Shown here piece after piece: positions 7,063-15,110 of a stretch of 47,948 nt of DNA. This DNA comes from an uncultured Porphyromonadaceae bacterium (GTDB lineage: Bacteria > Bacteroidota > Bacteroidia > Bacteroidales > Muribaculaceae), in contig USMC01000019.1 in NCBI GenBank assembly GCA_900555715.1, positions 1 to 47,948 of the forward strand, read 5' to 3'. The notes beneath the pieces are model-generated. The model was not told the DNA's origin. It searched no databases and saw only the letters and a list, made by a program, of their open reading frames with translations. Each line of letters begins with the position of its first letter. Position 1 is the stretch's first letter. Both the position numbers and the translations under genes were made by a program.

Positions 7063-7683
7063 TTAGAATTTATTAACGACTTCAACGCTACCTTCGCTCA
7101 GAAGGATAGCGTTTGTATTAAGCACAGAATATGCGTTAATGTCCGAAGCTGTAAGCATGCGGGCATTAGGCACATTTCTCATCGACAAAAATACGACATT
7201 ATCCTTAGACGGCAAAACCAGAAGCACCTTCTTACCATCGACTTTGAGATTTTTAGCAAAATTTACAAAGTTTTTAGTTTTAGGAGCTTCAAATACAGGC
7301 TCTTCGACTACGATAATCTCTCCGGCGGCAGCCTTGAGGCTGAGCGCAGAGCGACGGGCGAGATCTTTGAGCTTGCGGTTAAGCTTGAAACGGTAGTCGC
7401 GCGGTTTGGGACCGAATACGCGACCGCCACCTACGAGGACAGGCGAATTGATGTCGCCGATACGGCTGCCACCGCCGCCCTTCTGCTTGTGGAGTTTGCG
7501 TGTTGAACCGCTGACTTCGCTGCGTTCTTTCGATTTGTGTGTGCCCTGACGCTGGTTTGCAAGGAACTGCTTAACGTCGAGATAAAGGGCGTGCTCGTTG
7601 GGCTCGATTGCGAAAACCTCGTCGTTGAGGGTTACGCGGCGGCCGGTGTCCTGGCCTTGCTGATTGTAAACTGCGAGTTCCAT
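7063..7683 (-). CDS. rplD: 50S ribosomal protein L4
   Basis: L4 lines the exit tunnel and in E. coli also represses the S10 operon. The start at 7683 (MELAVYNQQGQDTGRR) is chosen because it matches the family N-terminus and lies one base after the rplC stop. An upstream in-frame ATG would add MRSN and overlap rplC. The 206 residues include KQKGGGGSRIGDINSPVLVG, the extended tunnel loop. No L4-regulated leader like that of E. coli is evident, since this operon is driven from rpsL. Confidence 0.96.
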   Translation of the reverse strand: MELAVYNQQGQDTGRRVTLNDEVFAIEPNEHALYLDVKQFLANQRQGTHKSKERSEVSGSTRKLHKQKGGGGSRIGDINSPVLVGGGRVFGPKPRDYRFKLNRKLKDLARRSALSLKAAAGEIIVVEEPVFEAPKTKNFVNFAKNLKVDGKKVLLVLPSKDNVVFLSMRNVPNARMLTASDINAYSVLNTNAILLSEGSVEVVNKF

Positions 7684-7684
7684 A

Positions 7685-8302
7685 TTACTTCTCAATTAAG
7701 ACGATTGAACCTTTGCTTCCGGGTATGGAACCCTTGATCATGATCAGGTTGTGCTCGGGGATAACTTTAATAATCTTGAGATTCTGAACGGTGACACGTT
7801 CGTTGCCTTTCTGACCTGCCATACGCATGCCTTTGAAGACCTTTGCGGGGTAGGAGCAGGCACCGATGGAACCGGGTGCGCGCAGACGGTTATGCTGACC
7901 GTGAGTCGACTGACCTACGCCGCCGAAACCATGGCGCTTTACTACGCCCTGGAAACCCTTACCTTTGCTGGTACCGATAACGTCGACGAAGTCGGCTTCT
8001 GTGAAGAAGTCTGCGCCGATGGTGTCGCCCAGGGCATACTGCGTACCAAATCCTTTGAACTCGGCCAAGTGTCGCTTGGGAGCTACTCCGGCTTTCTTGA
8101 AGTGACCGATTTCGGGCTGTGTGAGGTGCTTCTCTTTCTGCTCTTCGAAACCGAGCTGAAGCGCATCATAGCCGTCTTTTTCGGCTGTCTTCACCTGAGT
8201 AACCACGCAAGGACCTACTTCGATAACAGTGCACGGAACATTCTGTCCGTCGGCACTGAAAACGGATGTCATTCCGATTTTCTTTCCAATTAATCCTGGC
8301 AT
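7685..8302 (-). CDS. rplC: 50S ribosomal protein L3
   Basis: L3 nucleates large-subunit assembly; its long loop reaches the peptidyl transferase centre. The 205 residues start MPGLIGKKIGMTSVFSADGQ and contain RLRAPGSIGACSYPAKVFKG. In E. coli the corresponding stretch has GSIGQNQTPGKV, with a glutamine methylated by PrmB. That glutamine is absent here, as I recall for other Bacteroidetes L3, so the modification is not expected. Confidence 0.97.
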   Translation of the reverse strand: MPGLIGKKIGMTSVFSADGQNVPCTVIEVGPCVVTQVKTAEKDGYDALQLGFEEQKEKHLTQPEIGHFKKAGVAPKRHLAEFKGFGTQYALGDTIGADFFTEADFVDVIGTSKGKGFQGVVKRHGFGGVGQSTHGQHNRLRAPGSIGACSYPAKVFKGMRMAGQKGNERVTVQNLKIIKVIPEHNLIMIKGSIPGSKGSIVLIEK

Positions 8303-8355
8303 TTCTGTTAATTTGATGTATTGTTAAAAATGATGTGAGGTGCGTTATTAATTTA

Positions 8356-8661
8356 TCAGCACTTGATTTCCACTTCCACACCGCTGGGAAGCTCAAGCTT
8401 CATCAGGGCGTCTACAATCTTGGGAGTAGCGTTGTAGATGTCGATCAGACGCTTGTAGCTGCTGAGCTGGAACTGCTCGCGGCTCTTTTTATTTACGAAA
8501 GTGGAGCGGTTGACAGTGAAGATACGTTTGTGGGTGGGCAGGGGGATAGGACCGCTGATGACCGCGCCGATCGTCTTCACAGTCTTTACGATTTTCTCAG
8601 CCGACTTGTCTACGAGGCTGTGGTCGTAAGATTTGAGTTTGATGCGAATTACGGGATTCAT
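8356..8661 (-). CDS. rpsJ: 30S ribosomal protein S10
   Basis: S10 belongs to the small-subunit head and also acts with NusB in transcription antitermination. The 101 residues include the conserved GPIPLPTHKRIFTVNRSTFV and end LELPSGVEVEIKC. It follows fusA directly (17 bases), which fuses the str and S10 gene groups. tuf is absent from this position, as in other Bacteroidetes. Confidence 0.97.
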   Translation of the reverse strand: MNPVIRIKLKSYDHSLVDKSAEKIVKTVKTIGAVISGPIPLPTHKRIFTVNRSTFVNKKSREQFQLSSYKRLIDIYNATPKIVDALMKLELPSGVEVEIKC

Positions 8662-8678
8662 ATTCTTGTGTTGTTATT

Positions 8679-10805
8679 TTATTTAATAAGGTCGACGCGG
8701 CCCTGGTGCTCAGTGAGGACATCTTTGGCGATGGAGCTCGAAACCTCAGAGTAGTGCGAGAACGACATTGTCGAAGTAGCACGGCCGGAAGTGATGGTAC
8801 GGAGGGCTGTGACGTAGCCGAACATTTCGGCAAGAGGTGCCTTCGCTTTTACTACGCGCGCGCCCGAACGGCTTGTTTCCATGCCTTCAACCTGACCGCG
8901 GCGTTTGTTAAGGTCGGAGATTACATCACCCATCGACTCTTCGGGAGTAACAACCTCAATCTTCATAATAGGCTCAAGAAGGACAGGACCTGCCTTTTCA
9001 GAAGCTTTCTTGAATGCCTGGATTGCGCAGAGTTCGAAAGAAAGCTGATCGGAGTCGACCGGATGGAACGAACCGTCGATGACTGTCACTTTCAGATGCT
9101 CGACAGGGAAACCGGCGAGAACGCCGTTCTTCATAGCTGTTGCGAAACCTTTCTGAATTGAGGGAATGAATTCCTTGGGAATATTACCGCCCTTGACTTC
9201 GTCAACAAACTGGAGGCTGCCTTCAAAACCTTCGTCAACAGGTTCGACGCGGACGATGATGTCGGCAAACTTACCGCGACCACCGGTCTGCTTCTTGAAT
9301 ACTTCGCGAAGCTCGACGGGCTTGGTGATAGCTTCCTTATAGGTAACCTGAGGACGACCCTGGTTGCACTCTACCTTGAACTCGCGGCGGAGACGGTCGA
9401 TGATAATGTCGAGGTGGAGCTCACCCATACCCGAGATAACGGTCTGACCGGTTTCTTCATTGGTTTCGACACGGAATGTCGGGTCTTCTTCGGCAAGCTT
9501 CTGAAGACCGATGCCGAGTTTGTCAAGGTCTTTCTGAGTCTTTGGTTCTACAGCGATACCGATCACAGGATCGGGGAATTCCATTGCTTCGAGAACGATA
9601 GGACTGTTTTCATCGCAGAGAGTATCGCCGGTACGGATATCCTTGAAACCTACACCTGCGCCGATATCGCCGCAGTCGATCATTTCTTTAGGATTCTGCT
9701 TGTTAGAGTGCATCTGGAAGAGGCGGCTCACGCGTTCCTTCTTACCGGAACGGCTGTTGAGGACGTAAGAACCTGCAACGACTTCACCGGAGTAGACGCG
9801 GAAGAAAGTCAGACGACCTACATAGGGGTCAGTAGCGATCTTGAATGCGAGAGCGCACATAGGAGCTTCAGGCGACGGTTCGCGGGTAAGAATCTCGTCG
9901 GAGTTGCCAACTGCATGACCTTCTACGCAGCCGCTGTCGAGAGGACTGGGAAGATATGCGCAGACAGCGTCCAGAAGATACTGAACACCCTTGTTCTTGA
10001 ACGAAGAACCGCAGATCATAGGCACGATGTCCATGCTCAGTGTAGCTTTACGGACAGCAGCTTTGATTTCGTCTACTGTGATAGTGGAAGGATCGTCGAA
10101 GTATTTTTCCATGAGAGCGTCGTCAAAGTTGGCGAGGTTCTCAAGCATCTTGTCGCGCCATGTCTCGGCTTCTTCGCGGAGGCTTGCGGGAATTTCGTCG
10201 AGCTCGTAGTCGGCGCCCATAGCCTCGTCGTGCCAGTAGACGGCTTTCATCTTGATAAGGTCGATGACACCTTTGAATGTTTCCTCGGCACCGATAGGCA
10301 GTTCGATCGGGCAGGGATTAGCACCCAGCACGTCGTGCACCTGACGGACGACCTCAAGGAAATTAGCGCCCGAGCGGTCCATCTTGTTGACGTAGCCGAT
10401 ACGGGGCACATTATATTTATCAGCCTGACGCCATACGGTCTCCGACTGAGGCTCAACACCACCCACTGCGCAGAAGGCGGCGACAGCGCCGTCGAGTACA
10501 CGCAGCGAGCGTTCTACCTCGACAGTGAAATCGACGTGTCCCGGAGTATCGATGAGGTTGATCTTATATTTTTCGTCATTATATTTCCAGAAAGCTGTAG
10601 TAGCTGCGGAAGTAATTGTGATACCGCGCTCCTGCTCCTGAGCCATCCAGTCCATAGTAGCGGCACCGTCGTGCACCTCACCGATCTTGTGAGTCAGACC
10701 GGTATAGAAAAGGATACGCTCGGAAGTAGTCGTCTTACCGGCATCGATGTGTGCCATGATGCCGATATTGCGGGTATATTTAAGATGTTCGTCTGATTTA
10801 GCCAT
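8679..10805 (-). CDS. fusA: translation elongation factor G
   Basis: EF-G is the GTPase that moves tRNA and mRNA through the ribosome and, with RRF, splits post-termination ribosomes. The 708 residues are full length. The GTPase motifs are present: AHIDAGKTT at residues 18-26, DTPGHVDF near 89 and NKMDR near 143, followed by domains II to V with GMGELHLDIIIDRL. It lies between rpsG and rpsJ in the fused str-S10 unit. Its close relation to the elongation factor, and its place in the str operon, argue for the translocating EF-G and not an EF-G2 paralogue. Confidence 0.98.
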   Translation of the reverse strand: MAKSDEHLKYTRNIGIMAHIDAGKTTTSERILFYTGLTHKIGEVHDGAATMDWMAQEQERGITITSAATTAFWKYNDEKYKINLIDTPGHVDFTVEVERSLRVLDGAVAAFCAVGGVEPQSETVWRQADKYNVPRIGYVNKMDRSGANFLEVVRQVHDVLGANPCPIELPIGAEETFKGVIDLIKMKAVYWHDEAMGADYELDEIPASLREEAETWRDKMLENLANFDDALMEKYFDDPSTITVDEIKAAVRKATLSMDIVPMICGSSFKNKGVQYLLDAVCAYLPSPLDSGCVEGHAVGNSDEILTREPSPEAPMCALAFKIATDPYVGRLTFFRVYSGEVVAGSYVLNSRSGKKERVSRLFQMHSNKQNPKEMIDCGDIGAGVGFKDIRTGDTLCDENSPIVLEAMEFPDPVIGIAVEPKTQKDLDKLGIGLQKLAEEDPTFRVETNEETGQTVISGMGELHLDIIIDRLRREFKVECNQGRPQVTYKEAITKPVELREVFKKQTGGRGKFADIIVRVEPVDEGFEGSLQFVDEVKGGNIPKEFIPSIQKGFATAMKNGVLAGFPVEHLKVTVIDGSFHPVDSDQLSFELCAIQAFKKASEKAGPVLLEPIMKIEVVTPEESMGDVISDLNKRRGQVEGMETSRSGARVVKAKAPLAEMFGYVTALRTITSGRATSTMSFSHYSEVSSSIAKDVLTEHQGRVDLIK

Positions 10806-10841
10806 TTTTGTCTTTCAGAATTTAATTCAACGAAAATAAGC

Positions 10842-11318
10842 TTAGAAACGGAAGTGTGCGAATGCGCGGTTGGCTTCTGCCATCTTGTGCATATCTTCTT
10901 TACGTTTGAAAGCACCGCCCTGATTGTTGAAAGCATCGACGATTTCAGCAGCAAGTTTGTCTGCCATAGTCTTGCCTCCGCGTTTGCGGGCATAAAGGAT
11001 AAGATTTTTCATTGAAATAGATTCTTTGCGGTCGGCGCGGATTTCAGTAGGTACCTGGAATGTGGCGCCACCGACGCGGCGGCTCTTGACTTCCACTGTA
11101 GGAGTCACATTATCCAGAGCTTTTTTCCAGATTTCGAGCGAGCTGAGTTCTTCGTTAGGCATCTTGGATTTCACAATGTCGAGTGCCGAATAGAAAATCG
11201 AGAACGATGTGCTCTTCTTGCCGTCATACATGAGGTGATTCACGAATTTTGTCACTCTCGTATCACCGAATACGGGATCGGGAAGGATAAGCCGTTTTTT
11301 TGGTTTTGACTTTCTCAT
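10842..11318 (-). CDS. rpsG: 30S ribosomal protein S7
   Basis: S7 starts assembly of the small-subunit head and contacts the E-site tRNA. The start at 11318 (MRKSKPKKRLILPDPVFGD) gives 158 residues, the length and N-terminus found in Bacteroidales. The open frame runs upstream to 11369, but those 17 codons (MTKQATKQSKTQ...) have no counterpart in the family. The region GGATFQVPTEIRADRKESIS is diagnostic. A structured 184-base spacer separates it from rpsL. Confidence 0.96.
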   Translation of the reverse strand: MRKSKPKKRLILPDPVFGDTRVTKFVNHLMYDGKKSTSFSIFYSALDIVKSKMPNEELSSLEIWKKALDNVTPTVEVKSRRVGGATFQVPTEIRADRKESISMKNLILYARKRGGKTMADKLAAEIVDAFNNQGGAFKRKEDMHKMAEANRAFAHFRF

Positions 11319-11433
11319 TTTAGAGGGTCTGTTTTGTGTTTTTGATTGCTTGGTTGCTTGCTTCGTCATTCTTCAGCCGCGTCCGCTGACGCCTGGCTTA
11401 CTCAACCGTTAAGTGCTGCAAGAAATGCAAAAA

Positions 11434-11461
11434 CGAGTTAAATAAAAATTTGTTTTACTCG
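11434..11461 (-). other. AT-rich inverted repeat in the rpsL-rpsG spacer
   Basis: CGAGT at 11434-11438 is repeated inverted at 11457-11461 (ACTCG), and a weaker AAAT/ATTT pairing lies inside. In the mRNA it would be a second stem between rpsL and rpsG. In E. coli the S7 autoregulatory site lies in this same spacer; whether this one plays that part is open. Confidence 0.35.
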
Positions 11462-11482
11462 GGTGCTATAAGATTGCTTCAC

Positions 11483-11501
11483 CCGTCATCACCGATGACG
11501 G
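11483..11501 (-). other. hairpin directly after rpsL
   Basis: A perfect eight-base stem (CCGTCATC / GATGACGG) with a three-base loop begins one base after the rpsL stop codon in the mRNA. No T run follows on the minus strand, so it is not a normal terminator. It may protect or process the rpsL message, or reduce read-through into rpsG. Confidence 0.5.
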
Positions 11502-11502
11502 A

Positions 11503-11892
11503 TTACTTCTTGGCAGCACCGGCCTTGGGACGCTTGGCTCCGTACTTGGAGCGACGCTGTGTGCGGTCTTTTACACCGGCGGTATCGAGGGTACCGCGGA
11601 CGATGTGGTAGCGTACACCGGGAAGATCCTTTACACGACCGCCACGTACGAGTACGATTGAGTGCTCCTGCAGGTTGTGACCTTCACCGGGGATATAAGA
11701 GTTCACCTCTTTGCCATTGGTGAGACGGACACGCGCTACTTTACGCATTGCCGAGTTAGGTTTCTTAGGGGTGGTGGTGTACACACGCACACAAACACCG
11801 CGACGCTGGGGGCATGAATCGAGGGCAGGGCTCTTGCTCTTGTCCTCCAGTGCCACGCGTCCTTTGCGTACTAATTGCTGAATTGTAGGCAT
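11503..11892 (-). CDS. rpsL: 30S ribosomal protein S12
   Basis: S12 controls decoding accuracy at the A site and is the target site of streptomycin resistance mutations. The 129 residues contain TTTPKKPNSAMRKVARVRLT (Lys43, Lys44) and GGRVKDLPGVRYHIVRG (Lys88, Asp89, Pro91). These key residues are wild type, so no known resistance substitution is seen. Asp89 is the site methylthiolated by RimO in other bacteria. It is the first gene of the ribosomal unit, with its promoter at 12061-12092 and a leader of about 160 bases. Confidence 0.97.
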   Translation of the reverse strand: MPTIQQLVRKGRVALEDKSKSPALDSCPQRRGVCVRVYTTTPKKPNSAMRKVARVRLTNGKEVNSYIPGEGHNLQEHSIVLVRGGRVKDLPGVRYHIVRGTLDTAGVKDRTQRRSKYGAKRPKAGAAKK

Positions 11893-12060
11893 CTTAGTTT
11901 TTTAAATGTTACTTTTAATATGCTTATGTTCTATATCTCGTTTTTGGTGTCGCACAGCTGCGCGGACTACATCCGCACTACGCACTCCGCAGACCGCCTA
12001 TTGCGTTCATCCATAAAGATTTAGCAACAAAGCGACATGTGAGCGCACTGTTCAACGCCG

Positions 12061-12092
12061 CAAAGTTAGCAATTATTCAGCTAATTACCAAA
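12061..12092 (-). promoter_or_regulatory. promoter of the rpsL-fusA-S10 unit
   Basis: On the minus strand TTTG (12092-12089) and TAACTTTG (12068-12061) are 20 bases apart, an exact match to the Bacteroidetes sigma-ABfr consensus. Transcription should begin near 12055, leaving about 160 bases of leader before rpsL. Confidence 0.75.
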
Positions 12093-12106
12093 CATTTCCA
12101 AAAATA

Positions 12107-12138
12107 TTTTCGCACATCCTTTTTTTTGTATAACTTTG
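12107..12138 (+). promoter_or_regulatory. promoter of the glycosyltransferase gene
   Basis: TTTT at 12107-12110 (three of four bases of the -33 TTTG) and a perfect TAACTTTG at 12131-12138 are 20 bases apart. The start codon at 12165 follows after about 26 bases. It diverges from the rpsL promoter, with only 14 bases between the two -33 boxes. Confidence 0.65.
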
Positions 12139-12164
12139 CCTCGGACATCTATTCGACACGCCTT

Positions 12165-12917
12165 ATGATACCAAAAAAGATACATTACTGCTGGTTCGGA
12201 CACAACCCCCTGCCTAAATCGGCAATCAAATGCATAGAATCGTGGAAAAAGTTTCTGCCTGACTACGAAATCGTGGAATGGAACGAAGAAAACTTCGACA
12301 TCGGCGCCATCGCCTACACCGCCCAGGCTTATCAGGTCGGCAAATACGCATTCGTCAGCGACTACGCACGGTTCAAGATTCTATACGACAACGGCGGGCT
12401 GTATTTCGACACCGACGTAGAGCTCATCGCCCCCATCGACGACATCATTGAAAACGGAAATTTCATGGGATTCGAAACCGACTGCGGTGAGAAGACCGGC
12501 GAAGTCAATCCCGGACTCGGACTCGGAACATCAAAAGGAAACCCTATCTACAAAGATATCCTCGACTATTATTCCGGACTCAAATTCATAAAGCCGGACG
12601 GCACGCTCGAAACGACAACCATCGTTATCCACACAACAGATGTACTCCGGCGCCACGGACTGCGTAACGTGCCTGGAATACAGAAAGTAGGCGACATAAG
12701 CATCTATCCCGTTGAGTATTTCAACCCGTTCGACTGGAAGACCGGACTGCCGCAGACCACACCCAATTCGCGGTCGATACACTGGTATGCTAAAACATGG
12801 GTAAGCCCCGGCAGACGTTTTTACCAGAAGTTCAAATATTTCGCAAACCGCCTTCTGGGCAAGCGGACTGTAGCCTTCATAAAAAAGATGGTAGGACTCG
12901 AAGGCAAACACACATAG
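12165..12917 (+). CDS. glycosyltransferase with DXD motif (GT32 / capsular polysaccharide type)
   Basis: The 250-residue protein is a sugar transferase of the Gly_transf_sug family. It has the family start IPKKIHYCWFG (residues 2-12), the region WNEENFDIGA, SDYARFKILYDNGGLYFDTD with the metal-binding D82-T-D84, and a late SIHWYAKTW motif. Such enzymes add mannose, galactose or similar sugars to capsule, O-antigen or glycan chains on the cytoplasmic face. The frame is open upstream to 12039, but the start at 12165 matches the family and lies just after the promoter. It stands alone, not in a polysaccharide locus, so donor and acceptor cannot be told. Confidence 0.85.
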   Translation: MIPKKIHYCWFGHNPLPKSAIKCIESWKKFLPDYEIVEWNEENFDIGAIAYTAQAYQVGKYAFVSDYARFKILYDNGGLYFDTDVELIAPIDDIIENGNFMGFETDCGEKTGEVNPGLGLGTSKGNPIYKDILDYYSGLKFIKPDGTLETTTIVIHTTDVLRRHGLRNVPGIQKVGDISIYPVEYFNPFDWKTGLPQTTPNSRSIHWYAKTWVSPGRRFYQKFKYFANRLLGKRTVAFIKKMVGLEGKHT

Positions 12918-13028
12918 AGCCGGTTCTAAACAGCTAATACGCAAACAAATGCTAAAAACAAGCTGAATCGTTAACCATTTCGTTTCAACGGTTGTTGTAA
13001 AGGGGTAACACAATTAATAACTTGACCG

Positions 13029-14867
13029 ATGAAACGAACAACTTTACTTTCTGGAGCCATCCTCGCATGCCTCTGTGCCCAGGCACAAATAGCGAGGTGG
13101 GCAATTCCGCCCGAATACGACGCAATCTATGTAAATGCCGGCAGCAAGATGCTTGCGACCGACTCCGCCGGAGTAAAAACCCTCTGGAGCATGGACGGCA
13201 AAGCCCTCTACCGCACAGACGAACTCATCACGCCTTTCAGCGACAGCATCGCAACTGTCGTAACAAGACATGGCGGACTAATCATCGGCAAGATTGACAC
13301 CGACGGCAGGTTTACGCCTCTACCCGACCTTAGGTCGGCTTACGGTAGCTATTCGTTCAACGACGGCTACCTTCTCTACCGCGACGACAGCGGTTACGGC
13401 TACCTCACACCCGACGGCGAGGAAGCGCCCATAGCCAAAGCCACTGTAGCTTATCCCTTCTACGGAGGCATGGCAACATTCTGGAACTACTCGAAACCCG
13501 ACAGACGCAAAGGACAGTATTTCGGCTATGTGCGTGCCAACGGAAAGCCGATGCACTACTATACCAGCAACGGAACCAGCACTAACGCAATCAACCAGAA
13601 CGACATCCGCTTCCTTTCGAGTATCAGCAGCGACGGCAAAGGTTATGCAGTGGTCAAGAAAAAACTCTATATATTCGACACATCGACAAATTTCTTCGCA
13701 CCCATGACACATGCAGACGCTTTGGGTGACAAAAAGCAGCTGTGCCTCGACGGCAACCACGATGCCGAATTCACCAACTTGCCTGCCGACTCTACGGTCA
13801 TACACGCCAAGTATGGCGATAACGAGCCTGCAACGCTATATTTTGACAACGAGCTGCGCCCTGTGCGTTTTGAATTCAGCGAAGGCGAGACACAGACATT
13901 CGACGAAGAACCGGAGTCCGAAGCGCCCGTAAAGTACGATACACACCTTGTCCGGACAGGCAAAACCGGCGCTTACGGTATTTCGCTCGACTCTGTCGAG
14001 GTCGTAGCACCACAGCTTCAGGATGTAGGACTGCTCTACGGCAACCATGCCTTTGCCCGCAAGGACGGCAAGTGGGGTCTGCTGGAACTCGTGCCTGACA
14101 AAACCGTCAGCTTAAAATTCAACGACGGCAAAGACCTTGCGTTCACGCACAGGACAGCATGCGCAGAAATGCGCGTGACGCTTCCCAATGGTCTTAAAGA
14201 GTCGAAGTTAGACATATCTGCCGACGAGAGCGGAACTCTCACAATCGACCGCGAATCGCGAAAACTGCACAAATCGGAGGATGGCAGCTACCTGTGCTAC
14301 ACCTGCACCGCCACTATGCCTGATTCTGTATGCGATTCTCTCATCACGCTCCGACTTCCGCCCGTCACCGTGCTCTACGACGGCATTGCTCTTCAGACAG
14401 TCGCCATTGAAGCAAAGGGAACATATAAACCCAACTACTCTGTCGAGCCCTTCGGCGAAGCGCCGAGCGTAGCCAACGACACCGCCACAGCCATATTCAG
14501 CATCGTCGCGCCGCGCGAGGCAACTGACGACACCTACTATCGCTACTCCGTCGAATGCGTCGCCGATTCTCTGCCCGTTTCCACCGACCAGCTTGCCGAC
14601 AACATCTACCGGCTGAATGTCGCCAATCTCAAAGCAGGCGAGAATACAGTGACACTCCGCGTGACTGAAAAAGGTTGTCCGACAGTCGAATTTCCATATA
14701 TAATCAGCTACGCCAGCAACGACGGACTCGAAGCTGTGAGCATCTACAAAGATGGCGAACAGCCACAGCCTGCAGCCATAGAAACTGCAACTGCACCGGC
14801 ACAAGGCACCCCCGGCAGCGCACCGGCACCACCCTCGAAAGATACGAAAGAAGTGGCAAAGCTCTAA
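13029..14867 (+). CDS. exported WG-repeat-like protein of unknown function
   Basis: This 612-residue protein starts with a signal peptide (MKRTTLLSGAILACLCAQAQ), so it is exported to the periplasm or surface. Residues about 25-360 contain spaced repeats with aromatic, Gly and Asp residues such as GYLLYRDDSGYGYLTPDGEE, GQYFGYVRANGKP and GKWGLLELVPDK, resembling WG-type beta repeats. A middle and C-terminal part (about 370-570) looks like two Ig-like beta domains. The last 30 residues are Pro/Ala/Thr-rich and low complexity (APAQGTPGSAPAPPSKD). No catalytic motif is seen and I cannot assign a role. A large hairpin follows at 14882-14936. Confidence 0.75.
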   Translation: MKRTTLLSGAILACLCAQAQIARWAIPPEYDAIYVNAGSKMLATDSAGVKTLWSMDGKALYRTDELITPFSDSIATVVTRHGGLIIGKIDTDGRFTPLPDLRSAYGSYSFNDGYLLYRDDSGYGYLTPDGEEAPIAKATVAYPFYGGMATFWNYSKPDRRKGQYFGYVRANGKPMHYYTSNGTSTNAINQNDIRFLSSISSDGKGYAVVKKKLYIFDTSTNFFAPMTHADALGDKKQLCLDGNHDAEFTNLPADSTVIHAKYGDNEPATLYFDNELRPVRFEFSEGETQTFDEEPESEAPVKYDTHLVRTGKTGAYGISLDSVEVVAPQLQDVGLLYGNHAFARKDGKWGLLELVPDKTVSLKFNDGKDLAFTHRTACAEMRVTLPNGLKESKLDISADESGTLTIDRESRKLHKSEDGSYLCYTCTATMPDSVCDSLITLRLPPVTVLYDGIALQTVAIEAKGTYKPNYSVEPFGEAPSVANDTATAIFSIVAPREATDDTYYRYSVECVADSLPVSTDQLADNIYRLNVANLKAGENTVTLRVTEKGCPTVEFPYIISYASNDGLEAVSIYKDGEQPQPAAIETATAPAQGTPGSAPAPPSKDTKEVAKL

Positions 14868-14881
14868 GCCACACATATCAC

Positions 14882-14936
14882 AGCCCGCACGGAGCCCCGA
14901 ATCGAAGTGTTCGTTTCGTCCCGCCCCGTGCGGGCT
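14882..14936 (+). terminator. long extended hairpin after the WG-repeat protein
   Basis: AGCCCGCACGG (14882-14892) pairs perfectly with CCGTGCGGGCT (14926-14936). Inside the loop CGAATCGAA pairs with TTCGTTTCG with one mismatch, leaving a GTG loop. Thus almost the whole 55 bases fold on themselves. The element begins 14 bases after the stop codon. A T run is lacking, so it may be a terminator of unusual form, an mRNA 3' protector or a protein-binding palindrome. Confidence 0.5.
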
Positions 14937-15017
14937 TGTCATGCCTTCCAACACCCTCACCATCCGCTATCACAGTGTCGGAAAATTTGAACTTTTTAAG
15001 CTGTTGGCTGTTTTGAT

Positions 15018-15048
15018 TTTGTAGAGTTAGAAAAAATCGCTAACTTTG
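15018..15048 (+). promoter_or_regulatory. promoter without a following gene
   Basis: TTTG at 15018-15021 and TAACTTTG at 15041-15048 are 19 bases apart, an exact Bacteroidetes promoter. It points towards the 3' end of the minus-strand cassette, and a terminator lies only about 37 bases further on. See the small RNA at 15054-15110. Confidence 0.7.
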
Positions 15049-15053
15049 CACCG

Positions 15054-15110
15054 TCATCGATCGAAGAACGAAAGACTTGGTTGACCGCATTACCGTAAAT
15101 GCGGTTTTTT
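15054..15110 (+). ncRNA. candidate small RNA of about 57 nucleotides
   Basis: A perfect promoter (15018-15048) and a rho-independent terminator (15085-15110) enclose a short stretch with no usable open frame. The transcript would be about 30 unpaired bases followed by the terminator hairpin. Its end overlaps the stop codon of the convergent minus-strand gene. Read-through would give antisense RNA to that cassette. The transcript is inferred from signals only; the 5' end is estimated as six bases after the -7 box. Confidence 0.45.
15085..15110 (+). terminator. rho-independent terminator
   Basis: CCGCATT (15085-15091) and AATGCGG (15098-15104) form a seven-base stem with a six-base loop, followed by six T. 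The T run gives it the plus direction. The complementary strand has the hairpin directly after the stop codon of the gene ending at 15109, but without a T run. Confidence 0.8.

Noticed and set aside
9414..10796. 460-residue plus-strand open frame opposite fusA
   Set aside because: Its length comes from antisense reading of a conserved GTPase gene with regular codon use. The product has no recognisable domain.
11319..11369. N-terminal extension of S7 by 17 residues
   Set aside because: The extension (MTKQATKQSKTQ...) has no equivalent in the family, while the internal ATG gives the normal length and start.
12039..12164. N-terminal extension of the glycosyltransferase
   Set aside because: The promoter boxes lie inside this extension, and the family begins with IPKKIHYCWFG, which follows the ATG at 12165.
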